Of a stretch of 64,000 nucleotides of DNA, positions 34,071 to 51,229 are shown piece by piece. The position numbers and the translations under genes were made by a program. Every line of letters begins with the position of its first letter. The first letter of the stretch is position 1. The notes under the pieces are model-generated. The model was not told where the DNA came from and ran no database searches. It saw only the letters and a program-made list of their open reading frames with translations. Where the stretch lies: contig JAKUCV010001966.1 in assembly GCA_028386065.3 (NCBI GenBank), positions 342,288 through 406,287 of the forward strand, in the 5' to 3' direction. The DNA is from Turnera subulata (taxonomy: Eukaryota; Streptophyta; Magnoliopsida; Malpighiales; Passifloraceae).

Positions 34071-35340
34071 GCGAAAAAACGTTTTTTTTTTTTTGTCGTT
34101 TCACCACCAATCTTCATTATCAATGGCATCTAACTACTATAGGACCTGTGAACTCTTGCAAATTAATCATATATTTTTACGATTGTCTATATTCTATAAG
34201 ATGGTGCAAGATGCAAGACAACTGGGACAACTTGACCTTCTAGTGCTGAAAATTAATAATAGTTGATTAGAAAATTAATGAGGGTTTTGATTGTTTTCTA
34301 GACCCAGTCCTGTGGTTCTTTTTCCTTGTACTTGGTTGGTTGTCATTGTTTCACATTGGTCTTTCCTTCCTCGCATTATCAAAAAGACTTAACATGTCAA
34401 TCCTCCTCCCACCATTTGCTTAACGAAAGCTTCCTCTTTTTTTTTTTTTTCTCACCTAAAAGTAAGTGATTGACTTGATGAATGAGAATGGTTGACTTTG
34501 TTTGAAGTCATAGCACGCTTGATCATTAACAACGTAAACCTAAAGTCTTTTAAGGCTTCTAGGCTCCCACCCACTCTAGCAACTGTTGCAGAGATGATGT
34601 CTAAGTTGCAACAAGTCAATGCAACTCTCCCCAATAGAAAAATCATGGACACAATTTAATGCATCAACAGAGGGAAAATTATGAAGTTTTACCCACCAAA
34701 TTGTCCTAATATTCCCCATGTCCATGATTGTTAGCATAAGGTGATTTCTTTTGCAAGAGATGCTCAATCAAAACATGCCCATAGATGATTCTCAAAAAAA
34801 AAAAACATGCCCATAGAAATCAAAGCCTTATTATTATGAGTATTACAAAATTGCAGAAAGTGGTGATTTTCACATTTGTAGATGTGGGAATCCAAGCTGT
34901 TCCATATCTTCAAGGGGCCAAGAAAAAATAAAAGGTAAATCTATTACAAGTACGGAGGTAGCTAGTGGACCTAGCAACTAGGGATTGGGACATTCAAACT
35001 TCCATTATCGTAGACCAAATCCATACCCACATAGAGTGGCTCACTCACTGTCGGTGTTGGTGGAACGGCATCCCTTGACTGGTGCCATAAAGGCTGCCTA
35101 GGTTTTAACCTATAAGCAAATTGCAAGACCTCAAGTTTAATGCCAAGGGGGAAGCTAAGCTAACTACTAGTACTTGATTGACTTTTTTCCTAACTGACCT
35201 TTTAAAATGACAAAAAGGCACCATTGACTTTGAAATATCTAACTTGGGTCTTCTCTATTCACACAGGGAAAAGTTGTGAAATTTAAGTCATAGATGACCC
35301 CTGCACAAAAACAGAGAACTTGGAGGATGTAAGTTAACTT
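34071..35340. other. Intergenic with a possible retroelement gag fragment
   Basis: Minus-strand reading of about 34470-34770 gives WWVKLHNFPSVDALN and TVARVGGSLEALKD in different frames, reminiscent of the DUF4283-type region of plant LINE ORF1. Too decayed to be sure. Nothing else recognised. Confidence 0.3.
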
Positions 35341-35362
35341 CATCCGCAAATGAAGGCCGCTC

Positions 35363-36787
35363 TTAACTTATGATTGCAAACTGTTTTCCCACGATTAAAG
35401 AAACAATTACTAATTTTGGAATAGAACTAATAGAGATTGTGACAAAAACAAGAAGTGATATTGCATTGCAAAGAATGGACAAGTTTGGTACAAAATCATC
35501 TACACCAACAGTGTTCAAATCCCCATTGTTGTAGTAATCCAATGGTAAATCATCTAATCTACTAGACCTAACATCGCTACTGATACTACTACCACTGACA
35601 TCTTCTCTGTTGAATTGAGATGGCAAATCTTGATCAAGTATTGATCTTGCAAGCTCTTGATCATCATAATCAATCAAATCTGACAACAATAACTCTGTTG
35701 CACCTGAGGGCAGTTCGTTTGCTAAGATCACATCACTTCCAGTCTCCTCAAAATCACCACTTCGAACTGTAACCCAATCTTCTTCCCATGTCCAAGTGGG
35801 AACATTTGAAACTGATGAGAAGCCACATTCAATCAACCTCTTGATCCTCTCAGCCGGAGAATCCAGGCAACCTTGGATTGTCAAATCCTGAGGACTTTCC
35901 AATGCATCATCCATTGAATCCCAATAGTCTTGATCCAGCACACAACTGGGAGAACTCATTGTGAACTCCTTCACTTCCACTAAACTCAACTCAAGTTCTT
36001 CAAGAAATGGATGATCAAGTAACTCCTTGATGGTGCATCTCTCTTTTGGATCTGTCCTAAAACACTTGCTCAGAAAATCCCTACCCTCCTGTGATAACCA
36101 TCTTGGACACTCAGGAACATCACCGGAGAACCCAATTCTGTACAAAGCGGACACTGGGTCATCTAGCTCTGCCCATGGATTGCTCCCGGTTGCCATTTCC
36201 ACAATTGTGCACCCCACAGCCCACACATCCGCCGGGAAACCTTGCTCTTCTCCGCGCGCCACCTCCGGTGCCATAAATGCCGGTGTGCCGGAAAATGCTG
36301 ACACAGCTCTGCCTCGCTTGATGTCTGCCGTTTCTTCTTCAACAATTCTTGCACAGCCGAAATCTGCAATCTTGGCTCCATCTTCATTTACCAGAACATT
36401 CTGGCTCTTTATATCACAATGCACCAACCTATTGGTGTGCAAATAATCTAAGCCTTGTAAGATATGGCGGGTGTATAATCTGATTGTGGGCTCATCTAGC
36501 TGACCTCCGTGCCTTTGGATCACATCATAGAGGGTGCCGCCATGGACATACTCCATGCAAAGATTGTACATTTGCTTGTTGTTCTCGTAGGAAATATCAA
36601 AGCCAATGTACTTAACTATGTAAGGGGATCTTAATTTGGACAGCAAGTGCTGTTCCTGTTGCAAGAACATAGAGTGAGATAGCTCCGTGGACTTGACCGC
36701 AAAGGGCTCACCGGAGGAAGCAGGAACAGCTAGTGAGACGGTTGCGGTGGAGCCACGGCCGATGGTGCGTCCTCTAGTCCACTCCAT
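35363..36787 (-). CDS. MAPKKK, MEKK-like plant subgroup (MAPKKK15/16/17/18 type)
   Basis: Intronless, 474 aa. Kinase domain from residue 3: glycine loop GRGSTATV (10-17), catalytic Lys about 32 (FAVKS), HCDIKSQN with Asp about 125, DFG 142-144, and the MEKK-type signature GTPAFMAPE at 167-175 followed by PADVWAVGCTIVEMATG. The domain ends near 265 (CTIKELLDHPFLEEL). The rest is acidic and Ser-rich, as in Arabidopsis MAPKKK15-18, kinases linked to ABA signalling and senescence (family knowledge). Unusual: the last ~38 residues (LSILCNAISLLVFVTISISS...) are hydrophobic, suggesting a tail anchor or a shifted C-terminus. Divergent from the neighbouring genes' strand. Gene adjacency to DLST resembles Arabidopsis. 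Confidence 0.93.
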   Translation of the reverse strand: MEWTRGRTIGRGSTATVSLAVPASSGEPFAVKSTELSHSMFLQQEQHLLSKLRSPYIVKYIGFDISYENNKQMYNLCMEYVHGGTLYDVIQRHGGQLDEPTIRLYTRHILQGLDYLHTNRLVHCDIKSQNVLVNEDGAKIADFGCARIVEEETADIKRGRAVSAFSGTPAFMAPEVARGEEQGFPADVWAVGCTIVEMATGSNPWAELDDPVSALYRIGFSGDVPECPRWLSQEGRDFLSKCFRTDPKERCTIKELLDHPFLEELELSLVEVKEFTMSSPSCVLDQDYWDSMDDALESPQDLTIQGCLDSPAERIKRLIECGFSSVSNVPTWTWEEDWVTVRSGDFEETGSDVILANELPSGATELLLSDLIDYDDQELARSILDQDLPSQFNREDVSGSSISSDVRSSRLDDLPLDYYNNGDLNTVGVDDFVPNLSILCNAISLLVFVTISISSIPKLVIVSLIVGKQFAIIS

Positions 36788-36880
36788 GAGAGAAGGAGGG
36801 GAAGAAGAGAGAGAAGCTTTAGATGAGAGAAAGAGTTGGGATTTTTGTTGGGTTTAGCTTGGTGTTGGGTATTTGTATAT

Positions 36881-36891
36881 GGGGGGGGGGG
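36881..36891. repeat. G11 homopolymer in the MAPKKK promoter
   Basis: Eleven G in a row about 95 bp upstream of the start codon (C11 on the coding strand). Could affect DNA structure; also a sequencing-error risk. Confidence 0.9.
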
Positions 36892-36911
36892 CTGTTAGCT
36901 AATAGCTATAC

Positions 36912-36920
36912 TATATATAT
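36912..36920 (-). promoter_or_regulatory. Possible TATA box of the MAPKKK gene
   Basis: ATATATATA on the minus strand about 125 bp before the start; a weak, composition-driven candidate. Confidence 0.35.
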
Positions 36921-39509
36921 GAGAAGTACAAAAAACTATTTTGACTTGTCCTAGGGTTGTTTTTGGAGTATAATACCTTGGTACCTTTACCTTGTACAAA
37001 TTATATGACAAGATTCTCTATTCTTGTTCCTTAGACACTGCAATCCATTCTCTCTTCCTGCCTTTTGTCCGTTTCCCAAAGTTGGATGTTCTCTGGTGGG
37101 AAGTAAACAGATGGCAAAAAAGGGGAGGGTTTTGCCAGCTTGGATGGCTGTCCCTGGACGGTGGTTTATATAAGCCAGGCTTGGGGGTAAAAAAGCCAAC
37201 CACATGAAGACATGTGAGCACGTGCCAGGGTAGCGTGATTAATGGGGGTGGGGGTGATTATGAGGAATATCCCTTCTTAAGCTAAGTGGACTTTTGCGGC
37301 GGCAAAGCCAAAATTATGTGAATGAACCCGCCGCGTTCAGGTGTTTAACTTTGCTTGCAAGCTGTAATTAGGTGCCCACAAAGACAGCATCTACTACTGT
37401 TCTAGTTAGCCAAAAGGAATAAAAAGTTAAACCACAGAGAATCTTCAAGCTTTGCCTCGTTTTGGGACAATGTAATAACAATGTTCATAGACGATATCGA
37501 ACTACTAATTGTAGTACAGTTAGAAAATTGTGTACGGAATGAGGTTGATACCTGCCCGCCTGATGTAACTAAGTACTTACTTTTATAGAGACCCTCTGGC
37601 TGTCAATGTTTTTCTTTTTTTGATAAGTCAGCCAATTTCGCTCCTACCCAGACTATACAGCGTACGCACCCAACATCCAAGGGAAACTGGCACTAACTTT
37701 TCAATGTGAAATCGGCAATCACATGGAATTCTGCTAACAGACACAATTGTGTAGTATTGTTTCCATTAATTTCAAAAGTTTGGCGAAACCGAGTAGTATT
37801 AATTTATGACGACTATGCTAGAACTTGTTAGAAAAGAAAGACCGGCAAGACGCAGACTTTCATTTGTTTTATTTAATCCACAAAATTGTAAAGCTCAAGT
37901 GATTAGTAGTAGCATCTTACGTACGCTAATGATAGGATAATAAAACTTTTATATTAACCAGATCTTAAAGTTGGGTTTGATTGAACTTAGTGAATGTAAT
38001 AGGGGGTTTGTGCTTTTGAGTAACTAGCAAGCAATTCCAATGGAAAAGTCTGATATCTTGTGATCCTCCACCTGCATATTCTTTCCGTCCATTTGCTCTT
38101 TCTGATCTGGATAGTGGAGCTATGAACGGTAACCTCCTAAAAGATCTTTCACCATGACGGTGGCAGCATCAACACTTTATATTTGGATATGTAAAATTAA
38201 GTTAAAGTTCTAAGCCCGCCCTTTACAGCTACCAATGCAGCAAGCAAGATATGCCCTACTAAGATCTGCAGTTTTTATCTGAAATTGACCCCCAAGGATT
38301 GGCGACGCCGTTCCTTTTACACTTCCTCATAATTGGCGCCGTTGAAAAATCAATTAGTAAAATATTTGATGACATACAGTGAGCTAGGCAATCTGGCCAT
38401 CAAAGCAATCATGGTGCATAAGCAAAGGTAGGCAGACGAATTACTATGTTAGTAAAAGCTCTATAGATGCACTAGGCCTGGGCCGTATATGTTGAATTGA
38501 ACGTCACCACTAACTGCAGGTTACAGGAACAATGGAAACTTTTTTTTTTCCCCCCCCTAATTTCAATGTTTGACTGGTTGCTGGTATAAGGAACATCAAA
38601 CCTCGAAGTTCTGGAAAGGTTAATTGTGCATTGACCATCATCAATTAGCGGCAGTGCAGCGGAAGCCACACCCCGAAACCATGATTTCCCCTCTTTTAAG
38701 TGCATAGGCATTCCTGTATCGCCAAGAAAAAAAGAAAACTCAAATTGGTTTGCTTGATAATGAGGAAAAACACTCAGTTATTCGCAAGTTACTTTCTCGG
38801 CTATGGACAAGGCTACTTCCCTGCCTTCAATTCCCGTGGGCACTCAATACTCTGTTTCTCTTTGGAGATGGATGCTTAAGACAGTGGATACAATTAAATT
38901 ATACCACTACTATTTGGGATCCAATATTACCAGGACGAAAATGCCCCAAACAAATTTATCTTTTTCTCTAGGCTCAAGTTTGAAGCATACAATCCGATGA
39001 AATACGGACCTTTCCCTTTCTCTTTGTTTAGGCTCTAGGGAAAAGAATCATGATCAAAAGGAAAAGAGATGGAAAGAAGGAAACTACCAAGAATCTATTA
39101 TAGAAACATTACCCTGATCATACGACTATCTCTCGAGAAGATAAAAGAATCTAAAATCACAAGCTCATCCAGTGATATCAAGTGGTTCAAAAAGAACGAG
39201 GCGCTGGCCCATGTCAAATTAAACATAAAACCGGCTCTGCGAAGGATGGTGATTATTATACCCAGAATTATATTACTTTATCTCGACATGGCGTTTAATC
39301 AACATGAAAATCAATATCGAAATCCGACAGCGCAAGTGGTAATAGTATTTGATTTGTTTCGTGACAAGGAAATACCACGCTCATGTATTTACATGCGTGT
39401 TTACATACAGGGAGAGTGGGAGACCGAGTCTAAAAGAGGTAATGATGAACATCCATACACAGCCCCAAGCACAAGCACAGTTAAGAAAACTGCAGCCGAA
39501 ATAATTTAT
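36921..39509. other. Intergenic between MAPKKK and aspartic protease
   Basis: One exon-like minus-strand stretch at 38560-38711 (MPMHLKEGKSWFRGVASAAL...) is open after an AG acceptor but I cannot assign it. Otherwise no gene or element seen. Confidence 0.4.
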
Positions 39510-45069
<5,560 letters not shown>

Positions 45070-45110
45070 AGCTTTTGAATGATCGATCGATTGGCAAGTG
45101 GGGTCAAGCA

Positions 45111-46255
45111 GGGGAGGTTTTATGAAATGAAGCCAAAAGTGGAGTGGACCGGATATTTATGAGCCCAATAAATAACGGTTCCGTTTTTTTTTTATTTTTA
45201 TTGGTTCCATAGTTTTTCAAAAAGCAAATCGTTGGCTTTAACGGGCAACTTGGCATCTGGGAGCCGTACACGTGTTCTTGACGGAATATCCTTATCTTGT
45301 TTACTAAGAATTGGGAAGGGGCTATGATCACCCGCTTCAAAGACCATGGTAGCAGATGGCACTGTAATGCATAATAAAATAAAATGTTTTTTTTAACTAA
45401 GAAGATGGATAGATAGGATTAAATATTAGATTTTACTAGATTCTAAAATCTGGAATATATCAATTCATTGTTACTCTATAGTCAATGATTATAAACCAAT
45501 CAGGAGATAGCGATTCTCTCCGAAACATCGAGAAATGCTTACTTATAATACATTGCATTGTTGAATATCAATCCAACAAAAAAACGTGGGTCATGACTAT
45601 CCACCTAACCTATATAAATAATGTCAATATGATCTTGGAGAATATTTCATATATGTAAGCAATGCGTGATGATTTATAATTATTCTTTTTGATAAAAAAA
45701 TTATTCTTAGGTTTGTTGGAATCCAATAGTAATTGCAATACAATGGTATTTCCTTTGAATTTCGGATTATAAACATGATGAGATGGGATTGATAATGGTT
45801 TGGGCTTGAGGTTTGTGAAATTTTTCTAATCTTTCAATGCACTGAAGAAAAAAGAGTTCTAATAAAATAACATCACGAATGTAACTTTTCCATGTTCAAT
45901 ATTGGAATCACTCACTTTTATTTTCCGTAACCAACTAAATATCCAAATCTTATTTTTCGATTTTCCTAACACCACCTTAATCGTGGCCTCGTGAGATCAA
46001 TGTGGAGATTGGTGCATTTTCCTTTTTTTTTTCGTTGAATCACTGTTAAATCTATCAGTCAATGAAAAAGCACACATGGGTTGGAGGTGTGCATTCCAAG
46101 TCATCAAGGTAGGAATTGGATCATTTTGTTAGAATAATAAGGACCAAAATGGCATCAATCATCAGCTAACAGTTAGCTCCTCAACCCAAAGCATTCACTA
46201 CTCATTTAACTAATAAATCAAGCTATCAAGATGGAAAGCCAGACCTGAGCTAAAT
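45111..46255. other. Intergenic; aspartic protease promoter side and no other gene
   Basis: AT-rich; no element or ORF I can support. Confidence 0.5.
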
Positions 46256-48250
46256 TTGCTAAGGTAGTCGTCTCAGTTGACCTATCTAAACCACTTAAAG
46301 ATAGGGTGATACTGGATGCGGAATCCTTTAAAGTGGTGTATGAAGGAATATCCCAGATCTACTTCTCGTGTGGCTATTGTGGTCATTCAATTGCCCTTTC
46401 CTCTTTCTGTAATCCTCCTAGAAATGGGCAACCCAGTGGAGGATCGGTGAATGCCCCGCCCCTTTCAACATCAACTGGCCCTAAAAATTTGATCCACACA
46501 CCAGTACCAGGACCCGACCAAAGTAAGGGAAAGGAGAAGGACGTGGGAGACTGGATGGTAGTGGCGAGTGCCCTCGGAAGCCGACCAAGAAACCAGCAGA
46601 GCCTGTAACTCCGGCTGCCCGTATCGCCCCTACCGTAACTTTCGGTGACAGGTTTTAATCTTTGGATTATATGTCTAATTTTTGTATTTGGGAACCTTCC
46701 CAACAAGTTCTATGCCTTCGTCCCATGTGGTCCAGACATCATCATCCAAAGCCCAACCTAAGCTTAACCATGTCCCAACACCAATCAAGCTCCAATTAAC
46801 TAGCAGAAAGGCCCACCCCTCAAAACAAGCCCATAGTCATTCTAAGCCTTACTCTAAAAGGAATCCACTTAAGGATATCTCTAACCAGAAAACCCAGACA
46901 CCGACCATTGAATCGAAATAGTCCCTCAGTACCTCAAATACAAGATGATCCTTCGCCGTAACCCAACCACTATCCCATTAGCCAAGCAAGATCATTCTGC
47001 AATTGCAATAGAGGAAACCTGCCACAAAATTATATTCTCCAAAGACCAAGCCATGCCTGATACCCCAGTCCCTTACCAAGTCCCCCCAAAGACGACATCC
47101 TCCCCTACCTTGGCCATCACCTCCTCCTCAATTACTTTAACCCACCCCCTCATCCTACTAAACCACCTGACCCAAACTCTTAAATGATTGGACGGCGGGA
47201 GGTGAGTGAAACAAATAAGCTTTCTGTTTTGTTGGATAATGAAGTAATTACGGGTCCCCCTCAGGAGGTTCAGGCTGCAGATGCCTTCCCATTTGAGTCA
47301 GCCATGGAAGTTGAAGTTACTCCAATTGAGGGGGTCCACCCTGCCCCCCATTATTGATTGATAACCAGGTGTTGGTGCCCATTCCTATATACTCTTATGA
47401 TACCTATAATCACTTGGAATTGTCAGAGAGATGGCAAAAGAAAGCTTGCTCGTTTATGTAAGAAATTATGAAGGGATCATCGTCCGGTAGTTATGGCTAT
47501 TTTTTAACCTCGAATTAGTGGAAGGAGATCTGATCGGATAGTTCGCAAATTGCGATTCCCTAATTCTCACCGCATTGAGGTAAGGGGATTTGTGGAGGAA
47601 ATTTGGCTTCTTTCGGATGAAACAAGAGTGAAGGTCTCGATTTTGTTCCATCACCCGCAGTTCATGCACATCAAAATGAAAGGAAATAGCTCATCTTTTC
47701 TTTTTACTATAGTGTATGGCTACCCTAAGGAAAGCTGGAGGCGCTACTTATGGAGGAATTTGGAAGCACTTGGTTATTGGCTGATGATTTTAATGTAGTT
47801 TTGGAAGGGGTTGAAAGGAGCACTCGTTCGGGTAGACCAGGGCAAGTGAAATCTCTATTTGTTGATTGCCTCTTAAAAACAAATATGTTGGATGCTGGTT
47901 TTGCAGGTTGAAAATCTACTTGGAAAAGTGGTATCCAAAGAGCTCAGCTGGATAGATTCCTTTGTAGTAGTGCTTGGCGTACCTAATTTCCGGAAACCTC
48001 GGTGTTCCACCTTCCAAGGGTGGGATCAATTCACTGCCCGATCATGATTTTCACCACCACCAATTGCTAACTGCCCTTTCAGATTCCAAGTAGCCTGGTT
48101 CACATATTAGGAATTTCCTCAATTTGTTTCTGAAAATTGGAACGATTCACTGGATTTCTACAATATTGTGCAAGCCTTGACTGCAAGGGCCAGAAGGTGG
48201 AACCATGAGGTGTTTAGGAACATCCATATGAAGAAAAGACATTAACATCA
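46256..48250 (+). mobile_element. Decayed L1-type LINE (ORF1 C-terminus and endonuclease)
   Basis: At 46256-46606 the translation VVVSVDLSKPLKDRVILD...VVYEGISQIYFSCGYCGHS is the end of a plant L1 ORF1 with a damaged CCHC knuckle, followed by a low-complexity linker with stops and frameshifts. From 47395 the APE endonuclease starts (ITWNCQ), continues through SGRRSDRIVRKL and FTIVYGYPKESWRRY, frameshifts near 47780, and shows the DFNVVLEG motif. The element ends about 48250 before any RT. No target duplication was identified. Confidence 0.8.
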
Positions 48251-48329
48251 TAAAATTCGACTTGAATTTAATTAAAATAAAATCTATAGCCGACTTCAAC
48301 CAACTAAGAGCTAGCCTCCTTCACTTGAT

Positions 48330-48980
48330 CCCTTTAATGTGCACACTCAAATAGGCCTCTCCTTGATCTCTTCTCAATACTTGATCAACTTGTCTTATTG
48401 AGAATCATGAGTGATCATTGCTTGTACATAATGATGCATTTGAGCCTTGAGCTTGCTGGAGCGCGCCCTAGTAATTGGACCTTGTGGCATGACCAGCCCA
48501 CCAGCTCCTCCTCTAGTGCTAGCTTGCTTGTTTACATCACCTAGAGGCTCTTGCCAACAAATCCTCCAGATAGGAAAGATAATTTAAGATCATGGACATT
48601 CCTAGCCAAGCTATCAGAGTCCCAAAAAACTCTATCAAAAATTTACATTATGTAATAGCTTCTAAAAAGTTAGACTCTATCTCCACATGTTGAAGGCCTA
48701 AAGATTTTGCTCAATGAATCCCTTCCTTAATAGCCAGCATCTCTCCCATTAGGAAAAATAGACAAAAACAATTCAAAGATCTTCCAGACGTGACTTCTCC
48801 TAAATGATCTCTGATGATAATGCCAATACTAGGTACAGTTTTTTTATGATATAAAGGAAATATTATAGTTGATCTTGAAAGAACCAAGACTTGGAGGCAT
48901 CCAAGTAGATGGAGAGTTAGACAAACTAGGTGGATGATTTCTGCCAACATATAAAATGCAGACTCCTTTGAACTCATCTG
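48330..48980 (-). mobile_element. Retroelement debris: LINE-type RNase H piece and gypsy-like C-terminus
   Basis: Minus strand 48700-48980: IGIIIRDHLGEVTSGRS and GEMLAIKEGIH, the RNase H-like domain found at the end of plant LINE pol. Minus strand about 48420-48500: GPITRARSSKLKAQ, a phrase common near the end of gypsy polyproteins. Frames are broken between them. They may be separate insertions. Confidence 0.5.
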
Positions 48981-49789
48981 ATTAACGCATTGTTGACTCC
49001 ATCACTTTCTTCAAATTGAGTTGAATCCCTTTGATAATGTCGATGTTTTTACCCTTCTATATTTTCCAGTATAATTAAGTAATAAGGGATAATAGCTAAG
49101 GACCATGGGTCATACCGCAAAGGACTAGAAAATCAGACTAATCTGGTCCAATAATAAAAGAAAAGAACAGTGCTCCATAGTCTCTTTCTCCTTTCTGAAA
49201 ATTTGGCAAATCAATGACCTGAAGAGATGTTTTTTTTAAAACAAAAACCTGTTAGCATAAACTTAAAAATCACCATAGCATGCTTTCCGAAGAAAAATCT
49301 TCGACCTTTCGCATAGCTTGGAATTCCCAAATTTTCTTATCGTTATGCAGCCTAAATAAATTAAGATGTTAAATGGATTAATGCCTTTTTTGATACCTGT
49401 GTTGCTCTTGATTATCACAATTCATACCGGTGTTTTAATTTGGTCACATTTCATCCCTCAATTAAGCCCGATTAGCCTGTTTTGGTTATTTTGACCGTTT
49501 TACCCCTAAAATCAATGACGTATTAGTTTTTTCACCAGGGTTCTTCGCCTTGTTGGGTTAAGGTAATTAGCATGTACATTAGTAATAAATTAATTATCTA
49601 ATTAGTTCTAATTAGTGATTTAACTTAATTACCTAACCGTATGATTAATTGATTTTGATTAATGATAAACTAGGCTTATGAATATTTTAATCCACTATTC
49701 AAACTCTTGAATTAAATAATGAAATCAGATTTTATTAGGTTTGAGGTTAGTGGGATTGGTATGTGTGCTAAGGGTATTACTTTATTAAG

Positions 49790-50240
49790 CTTTCATGCCC
49801 ATGGACCACATTGCTTTTTTTACAACTTTGAGGCATTTGTTGGAGATGCTCCTACACCCTATGAACCAAAAATCAAGCATGAATAAACCTAGAATATGTT
49901 TTTTTATTAATTTGGGCAAGTTGTTCAAAGATTCATCTCTACCCATCCCCAACTTGGGATCATCAAACATAGGTACCCAGCCAGCCTATGCTGACTTTTT
50001 GGAAGATTGAGGCAATTTGTTGTAGATGCTCCCATGCTCTATAAACCTGGTATCTAGCTTAGTTTAACTCAGAAAATGTTGGACTAAGAATCTGGTTAGG
50101 TCTCACAATGGATAGATTCCATTTTGATCATCCTAGGATCTCCAAACCTAGGAGTCTGCTAAGCTTTGGCTGACTTTCTTGTACTTTGGAGTCATCTGTT
50201 GGAGGCGCTCCTATGAGCAGAAATCCTGCAATTTTGTTTC
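49790..50240 (+). repeat. Three diverged ~181-bp tandem repeats inside the MULE
   Basis: Units contain GACTTTTTGGA(A)...TTGAGGCATTTGTTGGAGATGCTCC; the TGTTG(G/T)AG...GCTCC element recurs near 49839, 50019 and 50201. Confidence 0.65.
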
Positions 50241-50936
50241 TCTCTATTGTGCAGGTGTTTGTTTAAAGGACTGTAAAGCTCTCACAACCACTCATTCTGA
50301 TTCAGTCCAACCTAGGAGATTCAAACCTAGGCAGCGGCTCAGCATATGCAGACCACTTTTTGGAATTGGAGCGATGAACGTTTTGGCGCCATTGATGCCA
50401 AATCTCGAGGTAGCAGAAAGCGACAGCTAGCTATTGGATGATGAGGCTACCACTTCTCCCAGCATCTATAAATTGGAGGAAGACTGAAGAACTCAAGTTA
50501 GAGTTGCCATTACGAAATCTTGAAGTTATACTACTTGAGTTACACTTGCAGTTCTCCAAAAGAGCCTAAATTGAGTGATATCTATAAGGCTAAAGAATTG
50601 AGCTTAATTGTACTTCTTCTTGACATTGTCATTGAAGATTCCTTGCTAAGAGATCAAACACACCTTAGTGGGAACTTGGGATTAGTTTACTAAGGTGGGA
50701 TTCAACAAACCGGGAGGTTTGTGGTGAGTGATAGGTTTGAGCTTAGCCTAGGAAAAAGCTTGTAAAAGGTTGTGGTTGGACCCGAAAAAGCCAAGATATA
50801 GTGAAGGTTAGAAATCTCAAGGTGGACTCCTTGAGTAGTGGATGTACTCCTTAGCGGCGAACCACTCTAAATTGCTATGCATACTTCTCTAACCTTACCT
50901 ACTTAATTATGCATTAGTGTGTGTCTTAGAGTTCTA
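50240..50936 (+). mobile_element. Sirevirus-like copia LTR, left part
   Basis: The end of this stretch carries sequence typical of SIRE/Maximus LTRs: GTAAAAGGTTGTGGTTGGACC, then AATCTCAAGGTGGACTCCTTG and GGCGAACCACT. The LTR continues after the copia insertion at 55666. The 5' end is uncertain; the upstream TGTTGGAG repeats may be part of it. Confidence 0.55.
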
Positions 50937-51226
50937 TAAAACAAAAGGGATAGCTATATAGCGTAGTATGAAAAAGGAAGAAAAAAAAGACACTAGAGAA
51001 TGAATGAACACTCTGTGTTTATTGCTTACTGTGGATGGTTAAAAATAATGAAAGTGTGCCTTTATATAGGCTTACATCAGAATACATAACGAAAGTTTTC
51101 TCAACTAATAAAAGCTTTTTATTTAATAGAATTAAAACTCCCCCATCCTACCATATGGCTTACTTATTCCTGTAACAAATATCATAAAGTCTAATTAAGT
51201 TAAGTAACATGCAATAATTTGTAACA
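50937..51226 (-). mobile_element. 3' LTR of the copia element (290 bp)
   Basis: Minus start TGTTACAAATTATTGC. Contains TATATAAAGG on the minus strand near 51059-51068, the likely LTR promoter. Confidence 0.88.
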
Positions 51227-51229
51227 CTC

